Shown: positions 35,153-42,935 of the stretch, piece by piece
How the letters are laid out: each line of letters starts with the position of its first letter
Position numbering within the stretch: the stretch's first letter is position 1
DNA from: an uncultured Clostridia bacterium
GTDB lineage: Bacteria > Bacillota > Clostridia > UBA1381
Assembly (NCBI GenBank): GCA_934454145.1
Contig: CAKSFT010000004.1
Coordinates: 186,001 to 250,000, forward strand
DNA: 64,000 nt
Direction of reading: 5' to 3'
The notes under the pieces: generated by a model
What the model was told of the DNA's origin: nothing
Seen by the model: only the letters and a program-made list of their open reading frames with translations
Databases searched by the model: none
Made by a program: the position numbers and the translations under genes

Positions 35153-36508
35153 TTATCTCGACCCCATGGGGACGTAGGCTGTATGCTTTGCCACATTCTT
35201 GTACGCCGGACGTATGATTTTCCCCGTGTTTATGATGTCCTCCACACGGTGCGCACTCCAGCCGGCAATTCTTGCTATTGCAAAAATCGGGGTGTAGAGC
35301 TCTATCGGGAGCCCCAGCATGTGATATATAAAACCGCTGTAAAAATCAACATTTGCACTGATTGCCCTGGAGCGCTTTGCCGCAAGAAGCTGCGGAGATA
35401 CCTTTTCTATAATTTCATAAAGGGCAAGCTCATCAAACTGGTTCTTTTCCTCTGCCAGCGGCTTAACCATGCGTTTCAAAATCTCGGTTCTCGGGTCGGA
35501 AAGCGTATACACCGCATGCCCCATGCCGTATATCAGACCGGTTTTGTCAAACGCTTCTTTGTTCAGTATTTTTGTAAGATATGCCCTCACTTCGTCCTCA
35601 TCATGCCAGTCTTTCACATTCTCCTTGATGTTTTCCAGCATCATGCATACCTTTTTGTTTGCACCGCCGTGGCGCGGGCCTTTCAGCGAACCCAAAGACG
35701 CCGCAATCGTGGAATAAGTGTCTGTGCCCGAAGACGACACAACATGTGTGGTGAAGGTTGAGTTGTTTCCGCCGCCGTGCTCTGCATGCACAACCAGCGC
35801 AAGGTCCAGAATCTTCGCCTCAAGCGGTGTATATTTTTTATTTGAACGCAATGTATAAAGTATTGTTTCTGCCGTGGACAATTCTCCCGGCGGTGTATGG
35901 ATAAACAAACTTCTGCCGTTGAGATAATGGTTGCACGCCTGATAACCATAAACCGACAAAAGCGGAAAAATAGCAATAAGCTGCATACACTGCCGCAATA
36001 CATTTGCGACAGACGTATCGTCCGGGTTTTCGTCATATGCATACATGGTCAGCACACTCCGCGAAAGAGTATTCATCATGTCCTGTGACGGTGCCTTCAT
36101 GATTATGTCACGCACAAAGCTTGTGGGAAGTGAGCGGTATTCCGCCAAAACCTTGCGGAAATGGGCAAGTTCGTCCGCCGAGGGCAGCTTGCCGAGCAGA
36201 AGAAGATACGTCACTTCTTCAAAACCAAACCTTCCGTCCTTCAAAAAACCTTCAACAATTTTTTCGATGTCTATTCCTCTGTAATAAAGCTTACCTTCAC
36301 ACGGAATCATTTCCCCGTCGTCAATTGTATATGCCTTGACCTCTCCGATTTCGGTCAGCCCTGTCAAAACTCCGCGCCCGTGCCTGTCACGCAAGCCTCT
36401 TTTTACGTCATATTTTGAATAAAGAGCCGGGTCGATTTGGCTGTTCTCCACGCAAAGCGCAGTCAGATTTTTTATATCTTCAGTAATTTCCGAAAAATTT
36501 TCCGGCAT
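35153..36508 (-). CDS. gltA: Citrate synthase
   Basis: 451 residues from ATG 36508, chosen because AGGAAG lies 8 bases upstream and the predicted transcription start (from the promoter at 36543-36571) would exclude the longer frame. Catalytic residues by comparison with E. coli: His280 (GPRHGGAN), His331 (GMGHAVY) and Asp388 (NVDFYSG). It condenses oxaloacetate and acetyl-CoA to citrate; methylcitrate activity cannot be excluded. It is a single gene without TCA-cycle neighbours. Its stop codon TAA is formed at the edge of repeat array A. Confidence 0.93.
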   Translation of the reverse strand: MPENFSEITEDIKNLTALCVENSQIDPALYSKYDVKRGLRDRHGRGVLTGLTEIGEVKAYTIDDGEMIPCEGKLYYRGIDIEKIVEGFLKDGRFGFEEVTYLLLLGKLPSADELAHFRKVLAEYRSLPTSFVRDIIMKAPSQDMMNTLSRSVLTMYAYDENPDDTSVANVLRQCMQLIAIFPLLSVYGYQACNHYLNGRSLFIHTPPGELSTAETILYTLRSNKKYTPLEAKILDLALVVHAEHGGGNNSTFTTHVVSSSGTDTYSTIAASLGSLKGPRHGGANKKVCMMLENIKENVKDWHDEDEVRAYLTKILNKEAFDKTGLIYGMGHAVYTLSDPRTEILKRMVKPLAEEKNQFDELALYEIIEKVSPQLLAAKRSRAISANVDFYSGFIYHMLGLPIELYTPIFAIARIAGWSAHRVEDIINTGKIIRPAYKNVAKHTAYVPMGSR

Positions 36509-36542
36509 TGTCCACACTTCCTTTCCCATACTATCCAAGGTC

Positions 36543-36571
36543 ATTATACCATATATTTACCAAATTTACAA
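36543..36571 (-). promoter_or_regulatory. Sigma-A promoter of the citrate synthase gene
   Basis: On the - strand TTGTAA (36566-36571), 17 bases, TATAAT (36543-36548). The start would be near 36536, about 28 bases before the chosen ATG. Confidence 0.75.
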
Positions 36572-36589
36572 GTAGAATAATCATTAAAT

Positions 36590-37579
36590 TTAGCGTGAGT
36601 ATATGGAATTTTTTATTGAAAATGACAGACTTAAACCCAAAACATGCAAATTTACATATCTCCTGAGCATGTTTTTTGCCACAATCAGGCGTTCCAGCGC
36701 GATTATGCAGCAATTGTCCGGGAGTCTTGATGCAAGTTTTGAAAGCTCTTCATTCATATCTGCATTTACAGTCAGCGCCTTGGCATCGTTCTGCATCAGG
36801 AGGATATCACGCAGAAAGCTCTGCCACAAATTCAGAATAAGTTCCGCTTTTTCCTTGTTGTTTTCCAAAAACTCCGTCACGGCATATGCGGATATCCTGT
36901 GTTTTGACAAAAGCGGAACAAGCATCTTGAATGCCTGCCGTCTTATCGGCTCAAAATCGGGGTCGGAAATTATGTCATCTGCCATCTTTGGGATTCCCTG
37001 TGAAAAGCGCGTCAAAAATTCTGTGTCAAGCTCGGTTTTGCCGTATTTTTCTTCGATATAGCTGTGCATCTGTTCTTCCGAAAGCGGCGTAAAGCGCACC
37101 TTGGCACATCTGGAAAGCACTGTCGGCAAAAGTGTTTCACAAGACGCTGTGATGATGACAAACACCGCATACTCCGGCGGCTCTTCCAGGATTTTCAGCA
37201 TCGCGTTCTGCGCCGCTTCTGTCAGCGCATTGCCGTCCTCGATGATATACACTTTATAATCCGCCTCAAAAGGTTTTATATACACATCTTTTGACATCTC
37301 GCGGATTTTTTCCACACCGATACTTTTTTCGTCAGCGGTGTTTATATATATTATATCGGGATTGCTGTCCGCATATGACAGGCGGCACACGCGGCACTCT
37401 CCGCATGGCGCGGTCTTTTTGTTCAGACAGGTAAGCGCCGCGGCAAACAGCTTTGCCGAACACAGTATATTAAGCCCTTCGGGGCCTTCAAAAATATATG
37501 CCTGATTGCTCAGCCCGTCATGCACGTTATTTATAAGTTCAAGCATAACCTCATCATGAAAGGTGTCATAGCCGTACAT
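36590..37579 (-). CDS. holB: DNA polymerase III delta' subunit
   Basis: 329 residues from ATG 37579 (GGGGG with 10-base spacing; ATG 37588 is only 1 base from it). Clamp-loader AAA+ fold: SNQAYIFEGPEGL replaces a true Walker A, as usual in delta', a Cys cluster (APCGECRVCRL) forms the zinc site, VYIIEDGNALTEAAQNAMLKI and LEEPPEYAVFVI match DnaX/HolB proteins, and TVLSRCAKVRF carries the Ser-Arg-Cys arginine-finger motif. Works in the complex that loads the beta clamp (dnaN at 61.7 kb). Follows the secreted-protein gene by 18 bases and probably shares its transcript. Confidence 0.88.
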   Translation of the reverse strand: MYGYDTFHDEVMLELINNVHDGLSNQAYIFEGPEGLNILCSAKLFAAALTCLNKKTAPCGECRVCRLSYADSNPDIIYINTADEKSIGVEKIREMSKDVYIKPFEADYKVYIIEDGNALTEAAQNAMLKILEEPPEYAVFVIITASCETLLPTVLSRCAKVRFTPLSEEQMHSYIEEKYGKTELDTEFLTRFSQGIPKMADDIISDPDFEPIRRQAFKMLVPLLSKHRISAYAVTEFLENNKEKAELILNLWQSFLRDILLMQNDAKALTVNADMNEELSKLASRLPDNCCIIALERLIVAKNMLRRYVNLHVLGLSLSFSIKNSIYSR

Positions 37580-37597
37580 AAAATTCATACCCCCGTG

Positions 37598-38620
37598 TCA
37601 CTTCAGATTTGTAAACACAACGACCTCCGAGGCTATGCCGTTAATCGTCCTCGAGAGCGCATAGACATAACCGTCGTCACTCCAGTTTACAATATTCCCG
37701 TCCGCGTCCATGTCCTGCGACGGAATGAAGGACGGAAAAATGTCAGAAACACTGCCTTGTGCGACAGTATATTTTTTCCCCACATTGCATGTATACACAA
37801 TTGTTTCGGGGAGAACAAGAATATCGGTCATCTCAGCCGCCTTGCCGGCTTTATTTGTTATGGTATAATACATATCCTTCTTTGCACACACCAAGCCAAA
37901 CTGATATTGCTCGCGCGCTTTGTCTGTTTTGCCGAATCTGTTTATCGGATATGCCTCATTTGCCCACCGTACCGCTCCGCCCATGGAGTAGAGGTGTTCA
38001 AAATCATATCCGCAATCAATGTCATCCTTTATAATGTCATATCCGTCAAGGCGCATTATAAACCCGATTCCATTTATTCTGCCGCTCAGTGATGCCGATA
38101 TGTTTATTATGTCCCCTCTCTTCAAAACTTCTGCGGTCTGCCCCAAAAGTTCACCGTAATAATCCGGCGCTGAAGTTATTTTCACATCATTTGCTATATA
38201 AAATTCACGCTTTTTCCCCTGATAAAGAACCTCTGTTTTCCACACCTCTTCATCATCAAGCATTGCCTGTGACTTGTTTGTGACAATGGCAAAAGCGGAA
38301 AGCGCGTCCTTTGCCTTTTCATAAACTGCCGGCAGCTTGTCCGCGCCCGTTTCTCCGTCCGGTTCTTCGCCGGGCGTTTTGTCGGGTATGTCCGGCGCCT
38401 GCGGGCTGTCTTTTTCCGGTGCGGAATACTTGGTTCGCTCTCCCGTTTCCATGTCATAAATATACGCAAAAAATCCGTCGCCAAGCGGATATTCCGCGCC
38501 TTCTTTATATAACTGCACACCCGACAAAACCTTGCCGGAATCATATGTAACAATGAGCTTTTCCGAAAATGCGGTATGTGCCGCAAAAAATACCATAATA
38601 AGTGCGATTATTTTCTTCAT
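37598..38620 (-). CDS. Secreted protein of unknown function
   Basis: 340 residues from ATG 38620 (GGAG upstream); the frame open to 38656 lacks a ribosome site. Signal peptide KKIIALIMVFFAAHTAFS. A Pro/Asp/Glu-rich spacer occupies about residues 70-95 (SPQAPDIPDKTPGEEPDGET). The C-terminal 240 residues have alternating hydrophobic strands, e.g. REFYIANDVKITSAPDYYGE and VLKRGDIINISASLSGRING, suggesting beta structure. I recognise no family. Its position in front of holB is unusual for an exported protein. Confidence 0.7.
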   Translation of the reverse strand: MKKIIALIMVFFAAHTAFSEKLIVTYDSGKVLSGVQLYKEGAEYPLGDGFFAYIYDMETGERTKYSAPEKDSPQAPDIPDKTPGEEPDGETGADKLPAVYEKAKDALSAFAIVTNKSQAMLDDEEVWKTEVLYQGKKREFYIANDVKITSAPDYYGELLGQTAEVLKRGDIINISASLSGRINGIGFIMRLDGYDIIKDDIDCGYDFEHLYSMGGAVRWANEAYPINRFGKTDKAREQYQFGLVCAKKDMYYTITNKAGKAAEMTDILVLPETIVYTCNVGKKYTVAQGSVSDIFPSFIPSQDMDADGNIVNWSDDGYVYALSRTINGIASEVVVFTNLK

Positions 38621-38699
38621 TTTCTTTTCTCCGTCCATAAAATTTACAACTGTCAATTACAATTGGCTATAAAATTTACAAGATAATTTTTATATAACA

Positions 38700-38729
38700 A
38701 TTATATCATTTCCCCCTGCTGTCTGTCAA
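38700..38729 (-). promoter_or_regulatory. Sigma-A promoter for the secreted protein / holB pair
   Basis: On the - strand TTGACA (38724-38729), 18-base spacer, TATAAT (38700-38705). Leader of about 75 bases to ATG 38620. Confidence 0.75.
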
Positions 38730-38837
38730 CGATATAACAAAAACGTAACATTTTGCATGTCAAAACATATCAAACGGAATATATTGTGGTTTGAAACAAA
38801 ATTTTTTAAAAAAATCCCCAATATATTCAAAAAACAC

Positions 38838-38866
38838 TTGCATTATTATATTATGTATGCTATAAT
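38838..38866 (+). promoter_or_regulatory. Sigma-A promoter of a candidate small RNA
   Basis: TTGCAT (38838-38843), 17 bases, TATAAT (38861-38866) on the + strand, with no protein gene downstream in that direction. Confidence 0.7.
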
Positions 38867-38872
38867 AGTTTT

Positions 38873-38952
38873 TGTAGAAGGAAATTACATTCTACCCTTT
38901 TATCCTATACATATCAAACATAAAAGCATCGCTCGCGATGCTTTTTGTTTTT
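38873..38952 (+). ncRNA. Candidate intergenic small RNA, about 80 nt
   Basis: Bounded by the promoter at 38838-38866 and an intrinsic terminator (GCATCG, loop CTCG, CGATGC at 38926-38941, then T5GT5). A 5' hairpin GTAGAA (38874-38879) / TTCTAC (38890-38895) is followed by an unpaired AT-rich linker. No start codon with a ribosome site leads to a sensible peptide. The terminator hairpin also serves the convergent hisF gene. Function and targets are unknown, and expression is unproven. Confidence 0.5.
38926..38952. terminator. Bidirectional terminator between the candidate small RNA and hisF
   Basis: 6 bp GC-rich stem with a CTCG tetraloop; A4 on the left and T-rich run on the right, directly adjoining the hisF stop codon. 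Confidence 0.8.
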
Positions 38953-39704
38953 CATCTTACGCTTATGCCTTTTTTTCTCAGGAAATCCTTCAAATCGCGT
39001 ATCTTGATTTCATTAAAATGGAACAGGCTTGCCGCCAAAACCGCGTCGGCACGCGCGTCGGCAAAAGCCTCATAAAAATGCTCCATGGTCCCTGCGCCGC
39101 CCGAGGCAATCACAGGAATGTCAACCGAATCGGAAACGGCTTTTGTGAGTTCGATGTCATATCCTGCCTTCGTACCGTCGCAGTCCATGCTTGTCAAAAG
39201 TATCTCCCCGGTGCCCAGCCTTGCCGCCTCTTTTGCCCAAAACACCGCGTCAATGCCGGTGTTTACTCTGCCGCCGTTGAGATACACCTCCCACGCCTCT
39301 CCGTTTTTCTTTGCGTCAATCGCCGTGACCACACACTGGCTCCCAAATTTCTCCGCCGCCTCCGAGATAAGCGCGGGATTTTTTATCGCCGCGGAGTTCA
39401 CCGCCACCTTGTCGGCGCCGGCATTCAGGATTTTCCTGAAATCCTCTGTCGTGCGTATCCCCCCGCCGACGGTAAACGGAATAAACACTTCTTTTGCAAC
39501 CCTGCTGACCATATCGGCAACTGTGGCGCGGTTGTCGGAGGACGCCGTGATGTCCAGAAAAACAAGCTCGTCCGCACCTTCTTTATTATACGCCTTTGCC
39601 GCCTCGACCGGGTCGCCGGCGTCGACAAGGTTGACAAAATTGACACCCTTCACCACGCGCCCGTCATTGACGTCAAGACATGGTATTATTCTTTTTGCAA
39701 ACAT
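38952..39704 (-). CDS. hisF: Imidazole glycerol phosphate synthase, cyclase subunit
   Basis: 250 residues, standard length. (beta/alpha)8 barrel with KRIIPCLDVNDGRVVKG (catalytic Asp11), TVGGGIRTTEDF and VTAIDAKK (second catalytic Asp), ASGGAGTMEHFYEAF. It uses ammonia delivered by HisH to form the imidazole ring in histidine synthesis and yields AICAR. RBS GGAGG. hisH is the next gene upstream on the same strand but is separated from it by 765 bases of repeats. Confidence 0.95.
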   Translation of the reverse strand: MFAKRIIPCLDVNDGRVVKGVNFVNLVDAGDPVEAAKAYNKEGADELVFLDITASSDNRATVADMVSRVAKEVFIPFTVGGGIRTTEDFRKILNAGADKVAVNSAAIKNPALISEAAEKFGSQCVVTAIDAKKNGEAWEVYLNGGRVNTGIDAVFWAKEAARLGTGEILLTSMDCDGTKAGYDIELTKAVSDSVDIPVIASGGAGTMEHFYEAFADARADAVLAASLFHFNEIKIRDLKDFLRKKGISVR

Positions 39705-39730
39705 AAGTATTCCTCCGTTTTTTATGATTA

Positions 39731-39950
39731 TTTAGGTAATTGTAAAACTAACGTTTTCCAATTAAAATTCTTGGGTAGAAATAAAACGTTCCATCCGATT
39801 TTACATTTATGGCAAGTTGAAACTTTTTATTTCAGCCAAAAATGGCGCACATGTCGTCATTTTTGATTACCGGTCAGGGGTTGGCACCCCCGATACCCCC
39901 GCAAAGATGCGGTGGCTAATTGTAAAATTTACATTTTACAATTACCTATT
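39731..39950. mobile_element. MITE-like element, copy 2 (opposite orientation to copy 1)
   Basis: 220 bp with ends TTTAGGTAATTGTAAAA and TTTTACAATTACCTATT. ATGATTA lies on both sides (39724-39730 and 39951-39957; the match extends to ATGATTATTT), consistent with a target duplication. Its interior, read on the - strand, matches copy 1, including GGTATCGGGGGTGCCAACCC and the AAAAATGACG stem. Copy 2 is longer because of extra sequence near the hisF-distal arm. It lies directly upstream of hisF. Confidence 0.75.
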
Positions 39951-40032
39951 ATGATTATTTTCAGATTCTTATAAAAAATTGATTTTACAGCTATTTAGTT
40001 ATATTGTGACCGCACACTCATTTGATAATCAA

Positions 40033-40483
40033 AGCCTGCGGCGCTTATTACCCAACCGTAATACGCAAAAGAAGCGAGCAGATTGCCTTTATGAAATGCG
40101 ACGGTATATACACATGCGTCGGGCAATGAATGCTGCCTGAGATGCGGCGCTTATTACCCAACAATAATACGCAAAAGAAGCGAGCAGATTGCCTTTATGA
40201 AATGCGACAGTATATACACATGCGTCGGGCAATGAATGCTGCCTGAGATGCGGCGCTTTTTACCCAACCGTAATACGCAAAAGAAGCGAGCAGACTGCCT
40301 TTATGAAATGCGACGGTATATACACACATGCGTCGGGCAATGAATGCTGCCTGAGATGCGGCGCTTTTTACCCAACAATAATACGCAAAAGAAGCGAGCA
40401 GATTGCCTTTATGAAATGCGACGGCGTATATGCATACGCCAAGTATTGAATAATGGTGAGATGCGACGCTTATTTTGCGTATT
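40033..40483. repeat. Tandem repeat array B (about 4.3 units, 106-108 bp)
   Basis: The anchor GA(T/C)TGCCTTTATGAAATGCGAC recurs at 40081, 40187, 40293 and 40401, so the period is 106-108 bases. Units 1-3 are nearly identical; unit 4 (40380-40483) differs from them and matches unit 4 of array A. Unit 4 has terminal inverted repeats AATACGCAAAAGAAGCG and CGCTTATTTTGCGTATT (one mismatch) and an internal hairpin GGCGTAT / ATACGCC. In units 1-3 the hairpin is CGACG / CGTCG instead. With the MITE it fills the 765 bases between hisF and hisH. Confidence 0.88.
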
Positions 40484-41081
40484 CCGCGAAATTGGAAAGG
40501 ATTCTCAACCCCACCCCTCCGCTTTTCTCCGGGTGAAATTGTACCGCAAAAATATTGTCATGCTCTGCCGCAACCGCAAGGCGCGCGCCATAGGTTGTGT
40601 AGGCGGAAACGACATTATCCGAAGCCGGCTCAAGATAGTATGAATGGACAAAATATACATACGGCTCATTGCCTATATCTTTGAAGATTGCGGAATCTTT
40701 TGCAAGTTCCAGACTGTTCCAGCCTGTATGCGGAATTTTTATGCCCGGCTTTTTGGGGATTTTTACAAATTTGCCCTTCATTATCCCCAGTCCGCAAACA
40801 CCCGGGGATTCCTCACTCTCTTCAAAGAAAAGCTGCATGCCGAGGCATATGCCGAGAATCGGCACACCTGCCGCCGCCGCGGTTTTCAGCGCTTTGTCAA
40901 TTCCCTTTTCCCTCAGGGCCGCCATCGCGCCGCCGAATGCGCCGACCCCGGGGAGAATTATCCTTTCTGCCGAAAGCACCTCTTTCGGGTCTGACGAAAT
41001 ACGGCTTTCTATCCCCAAAAAATCCAGCGCATTCTTTACGCTGTGCAGATTTCCTGCCCCGTAGTCCACAATTGTTATCAC
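40470..41081 (-). CDS. hisH: Imidazole glycerol phosphate synthase, glutaminase subunit
   Basis: 203 residues from GTG 41081 (AAAGGA 10 bases upstream; TTG 41090 would be too close to it). ITIVDYGAGNLHSVKNAL at the start, ILPGVGAFGGAM, GICLGMQLFFE with the nucleophilic Cys, and FAVQFHPEKSGGVGL with the catalytic His and Glu. It hydrolyses glutamine and channels ammonia to HisF. The last codons (Tyr-Ala-Lys-stop) fall inside the terminal inverted repeat of array B unit 4, so the C-terminus has been shaped by the repeat. Confidence 0.95.
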   Translation of the reverse strand: MITIVDYGAGNLHSVKNALDFLGIESRISSDPKEVLSAERIILPGVGAFGGAMAALREKGIDKALKTAAAAGVPILGICLGMQLFFEESEESPGVCGLGIMKGKFVKIPKKPGIKIPHTGWNSLELAKDSAIFKDIGNEPYVYFVHSYYLEPASDNVVSAYTTYGARLAVAAEHDNIFAVQFHPEKSGGVGLRILSNFAEYAK

Positions 41082-41165
41082 AAAAATCAAATCCTTTCCG
41101 CAATTTTACAAAAATAAATGAAATTGTAAAATACAAACTTGCACTTGCCTATATCACAAAAAGCA

Positions 41166-41207
41166 AAAGAGCTGCGGCAAAATAAACTCACTTTGCCGCA
41201 ACTCCTT
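41166..41207 (-). terminator. Terminator after the acidic membrane protein gene
   Basis: Stem TGCGGCAAA (41173-41181) / TTTGCCGCA (41192-41200), extended by GAG/CTC across a mismatch, followed on the - strand by TTTTGCTTTTT. Confidence 0.75.
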
Positions 41208-41243
41208 AATCTCTTTTCCAAAAAAGTCGTATATAAACGGCTT

Positions 41244-42221
41244 TTATTCATTTGCCGTATTATCTGTGCTGTCTGTGTCATCCGTTCCTTCTGCGCTGTC
41301 CTGTGCATTGTCCGCAGCTTCGTCTGTGTTTGTGCCGTCACTGCTGTCGTCTGCATTTTGGTCATCTTTTTGCTGATTCGCTTCTTCCTTTTCGGCTTTC
41401 TTTCTTTCTTCAATCGCCAGCTTTTCAATGGCAGGTCTTACTTCCTTCCATTTTGTTTCCCCGGTGATTTCGTCGCCGAATCCGTAAGCTTTTCTGAACT
41501 CGTCCATATTCTCTTCACCAACCGCAACTTCAAGTGTTATCTCGTCCTGGACAATGCCCCACGGTGTGTCCTCGGTGATTTCCACCGGTTCTTCCTTTGA
41601 GAAAACAGACTTGATTTTGCCGATGATTCCCTTTGGTTCGCTCGGCGTTGTCATGTCGGGGATTTGGAACTGCTCTTTCAGGGTTGCAAAATCGGTCATA
41701 TTCATAGATGCAATAATCTTTGCCGGCATCATGTTGTATGCCGCATTGAAATACGTATCCTCCGGCATATCCTCCGGGAGCTGATACTGTTCCTTAAATT
41801 CTTCAACCGTCATGCCCATCTGCTCGCACATCTCGCCCAGAGTTGCGCCGCTTATGTCTGCATAACCCATGTGGTTATATTTGTTTGAACCGCCAAGCGC
41901 ACTCCAAACCAAATATGCGCCCAAGCAAAGCACAACAACCACAAGCACAATGCCCACAATCAAGCCGGTTTTTGATTTTTTGGGCATTTCCTGTGCCGTG
42001 TCCTCTGTCACGGTGTCAGAAAAATCGCTTCCCTCAAAAAGCGGTTCCGCTGACGGCTCGGTTTCCTCCGCTGACGGCTCTACACTTCCGGCAAATTCCG
42101 TCACTTCTGCCGCAGAATCTGCCTGTTCTGCTGTGTCAAAAGTACTTTCTGCCGTTTTTTCAACAGTTTCGCCGGTTTCTTCATTTTCACCGGGGTTTCC
42201 ATAAATATTGTTCTCGTCCAT
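41244..42221 (-). CDS. Acidic single-pass membrane protein, paralogue of the one at 42935
   Basis: 325 residues from ATG 42221 (AAGGAG upstream). A strongly acidic N-terminal region of about 90 residues (many Glu/Asp/Ser/Thr) is followed by Lys-Lys-Ser-Lys and one helix, GLIVGIVLVVVVLCLGAYLV. The outer part begins YNHMGYADISGATLGEMCEQ and contains two or three short helical units (MTVEEFKEQYQLPEDM; MTDFATLKEQFQI; FRKAYGFGDEITGETKW). The C-terminal about 50 residues are almost only Asp, Asn, Ser, Thr, Glu. The helical part is shared with the protein at 42935-43576. Family not recognised. Confidence 0.65.
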   Translation of the reverse strand: MDENNIYGNPGENEETGETVEKTAESTFDTAEQADSAAEVTEFAGSVEPSAEETEPSAEPLFEGSDFSDTVTEDTAQEMPKKSKTGLIVGIVLVVVVLCLGAYLVWSALGGSNKYNHMGYADISGATLGEMCEQMGMTVEEFKEQYQLPEDMPEDTYFNAAYNMMPAKIIASMNMTDFATLKEQFQIPDMTTPSEPKGIIGKIKSVFSKEEPVEITEDTPWGIVQDEITLEVAVGEENMDEFRKAYGFGDEITGETKWKEVRPAIEKLAIEERKKAEKEEANQQKDDQNADDSSDGTNTDEAADNAQDSAEGTDDTDSTDNTANE

Positions 42222-42281
42222 TTTTATTCTCCTTAAAATTTTTTTAACAGGCATATACCTGTTTTATTTTCAGTTTTACAA

Positions 42282-42935
42282 TTAACTTTTTACAACATAA
42301 AGCAATATCGAAAGATAATGGCAAATACTGCCGCCCAGCACAAACAAGTGCCATACGGAATGCATATATTTATATTTTTTCAATACATAAAATATCACGC
42401 CGACAGTATATATGATTCCGCCTAAGACAAGCAGAAAAACGCCCATAAACGGTATCGCGCTTATGATGGGCTTTATGGTGAATATTATCGCCCAGCCCAT
42501 AACAACATAACACACCAGGGAAAAAATCCTGAATTTTTCAAGGTCTATCGAGTTTAATATTATCCCGATAACCGCCATTGCCCATATTATCCCGAACATC
42601 ACCCAGCCAAGCGTCTTGTCAAGCGTGACAAGCAGATACGGCGTATATGTACCGGCGATAAGCACAAATATAGAGCAATGGTCAAAAATCCGCATCACTG
42701 CCTTTCCCTTTTTTCCCTGCACTATGTGGTAGACCATAGACATGGTATAAAGAACAAGCAGGGATATCCCGTACACAATCCCGGCCGCAAGATTATAGCC
42801 TACGCCGCTTTTTGCCCCGAAAACAATCAGAAGCACAAGCGCCGCAATGCTGAGCAGCACCCCCACACCGTGCGAGATGGAATTAAACAATTCCTCTCCC
42901 AAAGTATATTTGGGAGGGAGTGACTTTTTTTTCAT
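42282..42935 (-). CDS. Hemolysin III family membrane protein (PAQR superfamily)
   Basis: 217 residues with seven hydrophobic helices. The family's metal-ligand positions are present: Ser/His in LYTMSMVYH, FDHCSIFVLIAGTYTP, and the two histidines in YMHSVWHLFVLGGSICHYLS. Bacterial members are named after a haemolysin but are more likely membrane enzymes or lipid-homeostasis proteins. RBS GGAGG; its ATG shares one base with the stop of the preceding gene, so the two are translated together. Lies between two paralogous single-pass proteins. Confidence 0.88.
   Translation of the reverse strand: MKKKSLPPKYTLGEELFNSISHGVGVLLSIAALVLLIVFGAKSGVGYNLAAGIVYGISLLVLYTMSMVYHIVQGKKGKAVMRIFDHCSIFVLIAGTYTPYLLVTLDKTLGWVMFGIIWAMAVIGIILNSIDLEKFRIFSLVCYVVMGWAIIFTIKPIISAIPFMGVFLLVLGGIIYTVGVIFYVLKKYKYMHSVWHLFVLGGSICHYLSILLYVVKS

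Noticed and set aside
35117..35761. Open frame beginning within repeat array A (and a similar start within array B at about 40.4 kb)
   Set aside because: The matching first residues come from the shared repeat unit; each then continues antisense to citrate synthase or hisH.
38757..39866. 369-codon + strand open frame opposite hisF
   Set aside because: It runs across an unambiguous hisF gene, the hisF terminator and the MITE; its composition is that of a mirror frame.
40033..40483. CRISPR array
   Set aside because: The repeating unit is about 107 bp with no short repeat/variable spacer alternation, and no cas gene is present.
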